A stretch of 64,000 bases of DNA from NCBI GenBank assembly GCA_040954595.2, contig CM082592.2:7440001-7504000 (forward strand), written 5' to 3'. A program made the translations under genes and the position numbers. The DNA comes from Balanoglossus misakiensis (Eukaryota; Hemichordata). The notes below the pieces were generated by a model that worked only from the letters and a program-made list of their open reading frames with translations, searched no databases and was not told where the DNA came from. This document shows positions 58,914 through 64,000 of the stretch, piece by piece (positions within the stretch are counted from its first letter, which is position 1; each line of letters starts with the position of its first letter).

Positions 58914-61300
58914 TACGTCATCGAATTGTGTTGTTCTCCTTTATAGCCGACAGATGACGCTGTTTTTAATTTGTGAAGATACGAACGCGCATGTGCATGT
59001 GTGCGAATACCACTATAGTTGTGTACATCTGCAACGGGAGGTTGAATAAACGGGTTAGACACCCGTTTATTACTAAACATGTACGGCCACAGTAGGAGTT
59101 TGATAATACATGTATGTGACTGTATACCCATCAGCAACGCTATCTAAGCGAACCACTGTAAGCTTTAAAGTAAAATCATGAAAATAAATGAATGCAAAAA
59201 TGGAGCTGACAGGTTTGTTTTAAATACCCCCAGACCCTCTCCCTCTGACCCTCTCCCAGTCTTATTATATTGTATGTATTCACTATATCCCAAGTCATTA
59301 CTGGTTTCCATAACATCTTCAGACCAATGCCCTAAACAAAGGCTTTTGGCGAAATTAAACTAAACGTGTTCAAACGCAGAAGAACCCACTTGTTAAAAGA
59401 AACTAAGTGTCATTTGGTGGACACGTCACGTTCGTGTATAGTGTAATTAAATTCGTCGTTTTCGAAAAGACCTTGAATTTGTCTAATAATAAACAATAAT
59501 AATTGTGTGAGGGTGTGACCTCTGTTTGGGTGAGGCGGCGACAAAATAGCCAGGGACATGACCAATAAAAAAGCGAGCCTAAAGTCTTGTCGAAGCAGAC
59601 TCCTACTTTAAACAAAAAGGGTCGCGTTTTTCTTTGTTACTGACCGGCTGCATAAATCATAGGCTAAAATTAGAAATTCGGTTGCGAACGATCCCGGAAC
59701 ATCGTCACTACTCTGCCAGGCAATTATTTTTGTCACTCCACGGGCGATGGTGTGCTCACCGGGACGCGGCGGACGACGAGAAGTGCGCCATAATTACACA
59801 GAAGGAGAAGAATCTGTTCTTTTCTAAAGGTTCATACGAAGACCCCTAAAGTCGGTATCGTTGATATAGTAAGTGGTTCTACGTATTACCGATGGACCCG
59901 ATGTTCCTCGTCTGTTCTGGAAGCATTGTACATTATACACGTACCTGCGTTCGCAAAGCCAGTGATCATAGCGCAAACGTAGGCGTTAGTTATAGTTTTT
60001 GTGGCCGAGTCGGTCCAATGATAATTTCATTTCATAAGCTTTAAAGGCCTGCAATACGAAGCCAAAGTTCGTGTGTCATCATTTAGTTGGATACATTTCT
60101 CCTCCACATCAGATTATTTCTTAAAACTTAACAGGTTTTTGGACGGTTGTCCAGCCGTTTTGTATAAACGCCTGCAGTCTCTGATATAAATAATGTCTGT
60201 CTGAGTACCGAGGTGTTTCGCATAAAAAGGCGCGAAATAGCAGCTATATATAGAACTTGCGGGAGTTTTTTTTTAACGGCGGCACGACAAAATGGTGATG
60301 GTACCCTTTTTCAAATCGAAAACTATCCGTACAGCAGACAAAGGGGCGCCGTTCGAGTTCGTATCAAAACGCCAGAGAGACGTCACGATGTCAAGGAAAT
60401 GTTCTTGTCCATGCATGGTCACGGTTTCTTAAAACACGCGGATGTAGAGAACGAAACGCGCAAAAGCTCACTTTATTTACCCGTGCGAAAACTAATGCCT
60501 GAAACTGACTTCTCTCGTGATGTGTAGTGCCCTCAACGTCAGACGTGAGCACTGGCAGTCAAAAAAGCCAGCTCGGGCCGATTCGCTAAAATGTGATAGG
60601 CTAATATCTGATGAGGGTTTGTCACGTCGATGGCTGGCTGGAGCTACTCGATAGAACACAACCCCTCCCACGTGTCAGATTGGCACAATGTGTGTGCCGT
60701 AAGATTCACTGTCGGCCAGGAGGTGACCATCGTCGTAAATGCACTACGAGCCTCTTTACGGCAACAGGTACTGCCACACGGCTAGAGCCTTTGGACGCTG
60801 CCTGTGTGCGACCAGGGTTACTGTTGAAAATAGTCCGAGATGAATTCGTTTGTCAACGAGGTCCATTTCCTTGTTTGTCTTTGAAACGAAATTCAATCAT
60901 TAGATATTCGCTATATTCAAGAACAAGCCTGTTGTAAATTATGTGTCCAGTATTATCATGCATTTCAGTCGTATCCACAACCAACGTTACTGTTAATTGG
61001 TCGTGACAGTAATTGGCATAGTTGATTTAAGAAACTGTTCAATTATCTGCTTCATTCTTTATTAGGCGCCAAAACAAACCCGTCAACCGTAGCAATCGAT
61101 CGCAACTCAAGGGTGTCCATTCAAACATTGACAGTTTTTATCAAATCGGTCGTTGAGCCAATCAACTTAATTAGCTTTAAGAACAAAGTCGAGAGTCTCT
61201 CCAATCATCCAAGACCAAAACCTAACTAATTGCAGTGTGTGCATTTTCTCCTATATCAAGTAATATCACACCACAGGCGACTAAGGGGCTCTGAAGGGAC

Positions 61301-61458
61301 ACGTGTGTTAGTGGTCACCTCCATAAAAGGGAAAATTGTCTATAGTGGTCACTTTGTTAGATTCCATGTGCAATTGGCCCGTCTATATAGACCACCTGTT
61401 TTTATAGGCAATTTATGGAACTCGTCATGACTGACTGATACAGACGGGTTTGACTGTA
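61301..61458. mobile_element. Tc1/mariner-like MITE family D, diverged copy
   Basis: It carries GTGTTAGTGGTCACC near the left end and GGGTTTGACTGTA at the right end, matching the element at 17405–17546, plus internal TATAGTGGTCAC and TATATAGACCACC. The left terminal bases are degraded. Confidence 0.6.
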
Positions 61459-61816
61459 ATGCAGCTGTTCAACGCGATAGACAACCAACTTTTCTATATG
61501 TCTGTGGTTTAATACTCACTGAAACGTCGTCAGAGCTGGGACAAGTTCAAGGGTGGATTATTTATTTCGTGGTGAAGAATTGTTCGTAACTGGAACAGCG
61601 AGGGTTTTTGTCTTATGCTCATGCAATAGCAATATCAACAAAATGATGTAATTAAACACCTATGCATTAAGGAATGACATTTAACTGAAAAATATTAGCT
61701 GTCAAATCAATCAACATTAATCGGAAAGCCTGGCAGTGTGCCAAGGTGTCGCGATCATAATCGAGTGCTTTTGACAATGTGGCGAACAATGCAAGTAACA
61801 GACTACAATTAATCTT

Positions 61817-61832
61817 GTCGTGACGTCACGAC
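61817..61832. promoter_or_regulatory. Perfect 16-bp palindrome containing a CRE
   Basis: GTCGTGACGTCACGAC contains the full CREB/ATF site TGACGTCA with palindromic flanks. No gene start is assigned nearby. Confidence 0.35.
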
Positions 61833-64000
61833 CGCCAGACTTTGCGCTTGGCTACGAGGCCCCTGCTTCATATGTCACCATGGTTACCATCTAACCCTCC
61901 AACGGCGACATTCCGTCCCATTACGGCGGCGACTGTTGCGTCACTTTATTTACGACACCAAAGTCTGAACACTGTTCTCGTCACGGCTGCTGCATCATAT
62001 CACTGACTGGGTTGGTCAATTGACCTCTTAAATAGGCCACAAGTATAGTATAGTTCGTCTGTTGGCTTTCAAGGGGGGGGGGGGCATAAAATGATCAGAC
62101 GCTGAGAAGCGAAACCATGGAGACATGCAGAGCTGTAAAATAATTTCGTGTAATTTAAAAACGACAAAAATTGCATCGTAAAACGTCATAACTGTAGGAG
62201 ATCTAATGGTTTTATGGCCGACTGTACCGTTATGCTATTATGGGGTGAGAAGTGGGTGCCCCGTATATGGCCGTTTACATAATACATTTGTATGAGCAAA
62301 CAGGAGGGACAGGGTGTGTTAGGAATCCTTCGACTCGGCCAGTCATATCGTCTGCCCGGTTCAGTCTGGAAGGCGTTTACTTCACTGCCAACAGGTTACA
62401 TGAAAAACAGCCTGAGTCGTAACATTTTTGGGTGAGTCGTGCGGTTCTTCTTTTTCAGATTGTTTTATGATGCTAGTGGAATGCGGGTGTTGGACACGTG
62501 TTGCCTCGGGGGTGGGCCGGGGTGTGGTGGTGGCAAGAAGCAGTTTGACAGCCACCGTGGTCTGAAGTCGAGCTTTGCAGTTTTTATGGTTGACCCGCCT
62601 CTGTTTGCACACTTTCGGAGCGTCAAGTTTGCGCCCTGTTTGCAAAAAGGGGGTGATTAATAATTCCTCTATGTTTCGATTCTCGAGTGCCAATGGCCAA
62701 TAATGCGGTCCTTCAAGATAAACCAGGAGCTCCAGTTCGTCAGTGGTCCGGTCATAAGTAACGTTTCACAACAGGAATATATATTAGCATTAGCTGTACA
62801 CTTTTTATGACTTTTATAGGGCAATCTTCGCCAGGGCGAGTACTCAAGCTTAATCGCACGGTCGTGGTCTTTCGCCGCCACAACCTCAATTGGTAAATTG
62901 TGCATTATTTCGTGAGTACGCAACCGCATCAGGTTAATAGAGGGGGGGGGGGTGGGGTCTCCCCCGTCTATTATGATGGGATGCACAGAAGTGCTCTGTT
63001 AAGGCCACAGTGGTAGCAATTTCGCTCATTAAGGAAGTATGTACCTCGAAGATCAAAGTCTGAAACGTTTTCTAGTATTTTGCTCACGATAACTGTTGAT
63101 TATGTTGGCATAAATCAGGGGTCTACATGCATATTTTTGAATGAGATAACGAAACTGTCTCAAATGAGAAATTCAACATGGCCGTACAGTTATTTTTTGT
63201 TCTATTTTATGTATCCAACAAAGTTTTGATAACACAAATGGGTAAACTAGCGTCGGGTTTTAGAATGTGATTTTAGGATACTCAATGTTTGTTCAGACAA
63301 GCCGGAAAACATGTGACGTTATGTTATTTTTTTATAATATTCTAAACTGTCAATCGGATGCGCTCACCATGATCCAAAAGCAACAGCTTGCAATTGTACA
63401 CGAGCTCCAAATACAAGGATTGTTTCTTTTAAGCGAGCGGTGTCACGTTGCTATAGGATATTTTACTCGAAACAGGAAAGATTCTTTTTTGTTGTGTTTT
63501 AAAAAACGACATTTCAGGCTTAGCTAAAGTCAGTCGACGTTCATTCTCAAAAGTTGAGCACTTAACTAGCGTGCGACGAGTCACGTGTGAAAGGTTGAGA
63601 TGATTCCGCCAATACAGAGCCACGTTTGAATGACATTTATTGCAAAAAGAGGGGGTTCCGGGTTTTGAACGTGCTTCCTATAATGCGGGCATGTGCACAG
63701 GCGGAACTTTTACACCGTACCACCACTCAGAACTTCGAATTCGGTTTATCAGCCTTCAGTCTATAATCAGTCGCCATTTACAATCTCTCCCCGCCCCGCG
63801 TCTCCGACACTACTTACTTCGCTGTCCACCCTTTTCGCCGGATTCGGCGGGGTATATTTGTTTACGTTACACCAGCGCTAAAACATCTGTAGCAAATGTT
63901 CAAACTAAAAGCATATTTTTGTGTTGATTATGGGTCAGAAAAAATGTCCACAGAAAAATCCAATTTCAAAACAGACGCAGACACTAAAGTTACATCAGCC

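Larger units (their letters stand above)
56700..64000. other. Intergenic or intronic, no gene seen
   Basis: Open frames at 58204–58548 (minus), 60213–60527, 60611–60937 and 63640–63927 have no recognisable domain and no convincing splice context. MITE copies (58736–58913, 61301–61458), a palindromic CRE-like site (61817–61832), poly-G runs (about 62070 and 62942) and a dispersed repeat (63157–63183) are present. Confidence 0.6.

Noticed and set aside
60213-60527. 104-residue plus-strand frame
   Set aside because: It has no recognisable domain, promoter or splice context; length is within chance for this base composition.
63640-63927. 95-residue frame near the end of the window
   Set aside because: No domain or codon signal; treated as chance.
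1-64000. tRNA, rRNA, CRISPR array or prokaryotic operon
   Set aside because: No cloverleaf-like promoter boxes, rRNA-like blocks or spaced direct-repeat array were seen; the gene structure is clearly eukaryotic.

Overview
This window is animal nuclear DNA. It has large multi-exon genes with GT–AG introns, GC-richer exons in AT-rich introns and intergenic DNA, many short terminal-inverted-repeat elements, and microsatellites. Protein content and genome texture suit a marine invertebrate, possibly a non-vertebrate deuterostome. The species cannot be fixed from the sequence alone.

Layout. Positions 1–6290 appear to be the first intron of a Deltex-type gene on the minus strand. Its first coding exon, a WWE domain starting at an ATG at 6507, lies at 6291–6507. 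A divergent intergenic segment of about 0.9 kb (6508–7399) separates it from a very large plus-strand gene at 7400–42675. That gene is the axonemal inner-arm dynein heavy chain DNAH10. I reconstructed 69 exons by splice sites and continuous phase, giving about 4,700 residues with tail, linker, AAA1–AAA6, stalk, microtubule-binding domain and C-terminal cap. A short intergenic region follows. At 45165–46154 there is a two-exon Ras-superfamily GTPase of the RASD/Ras-dva type, with a non-canonical G3 motif and no CAAX box. From 46155 to 64000 I find no recognisable protein domain. I do find promoter-plus-donor arrangements at 48468–48674 and 51381–51696, and a weaker donor near 56699. These could be first exons of one or more plus-strand genes whose bodies lie beyond the window.

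Most notable is a run of three tiny exons (21, 24 and 18 nt, all phase 0) between the AAA3 and AAA4 coding exons of DNAH10. They look like optional cassettes, because skipping all three restores the length of the human protein as I recall it. A separate 60-nt in-frame exon encodes a 12-residue glutamine run. Several miniature inverted-repeat families are dispersed here. One carries a near-consensus RFX X-box, the main cis-element of ciliary genes. This is suggestive because the main gene here is ciliary, but no functional link is shown.

Exon coordinates were counted by hand. Every constitutive exon passed a reading-phase check across its junctions. No transcript data were available.
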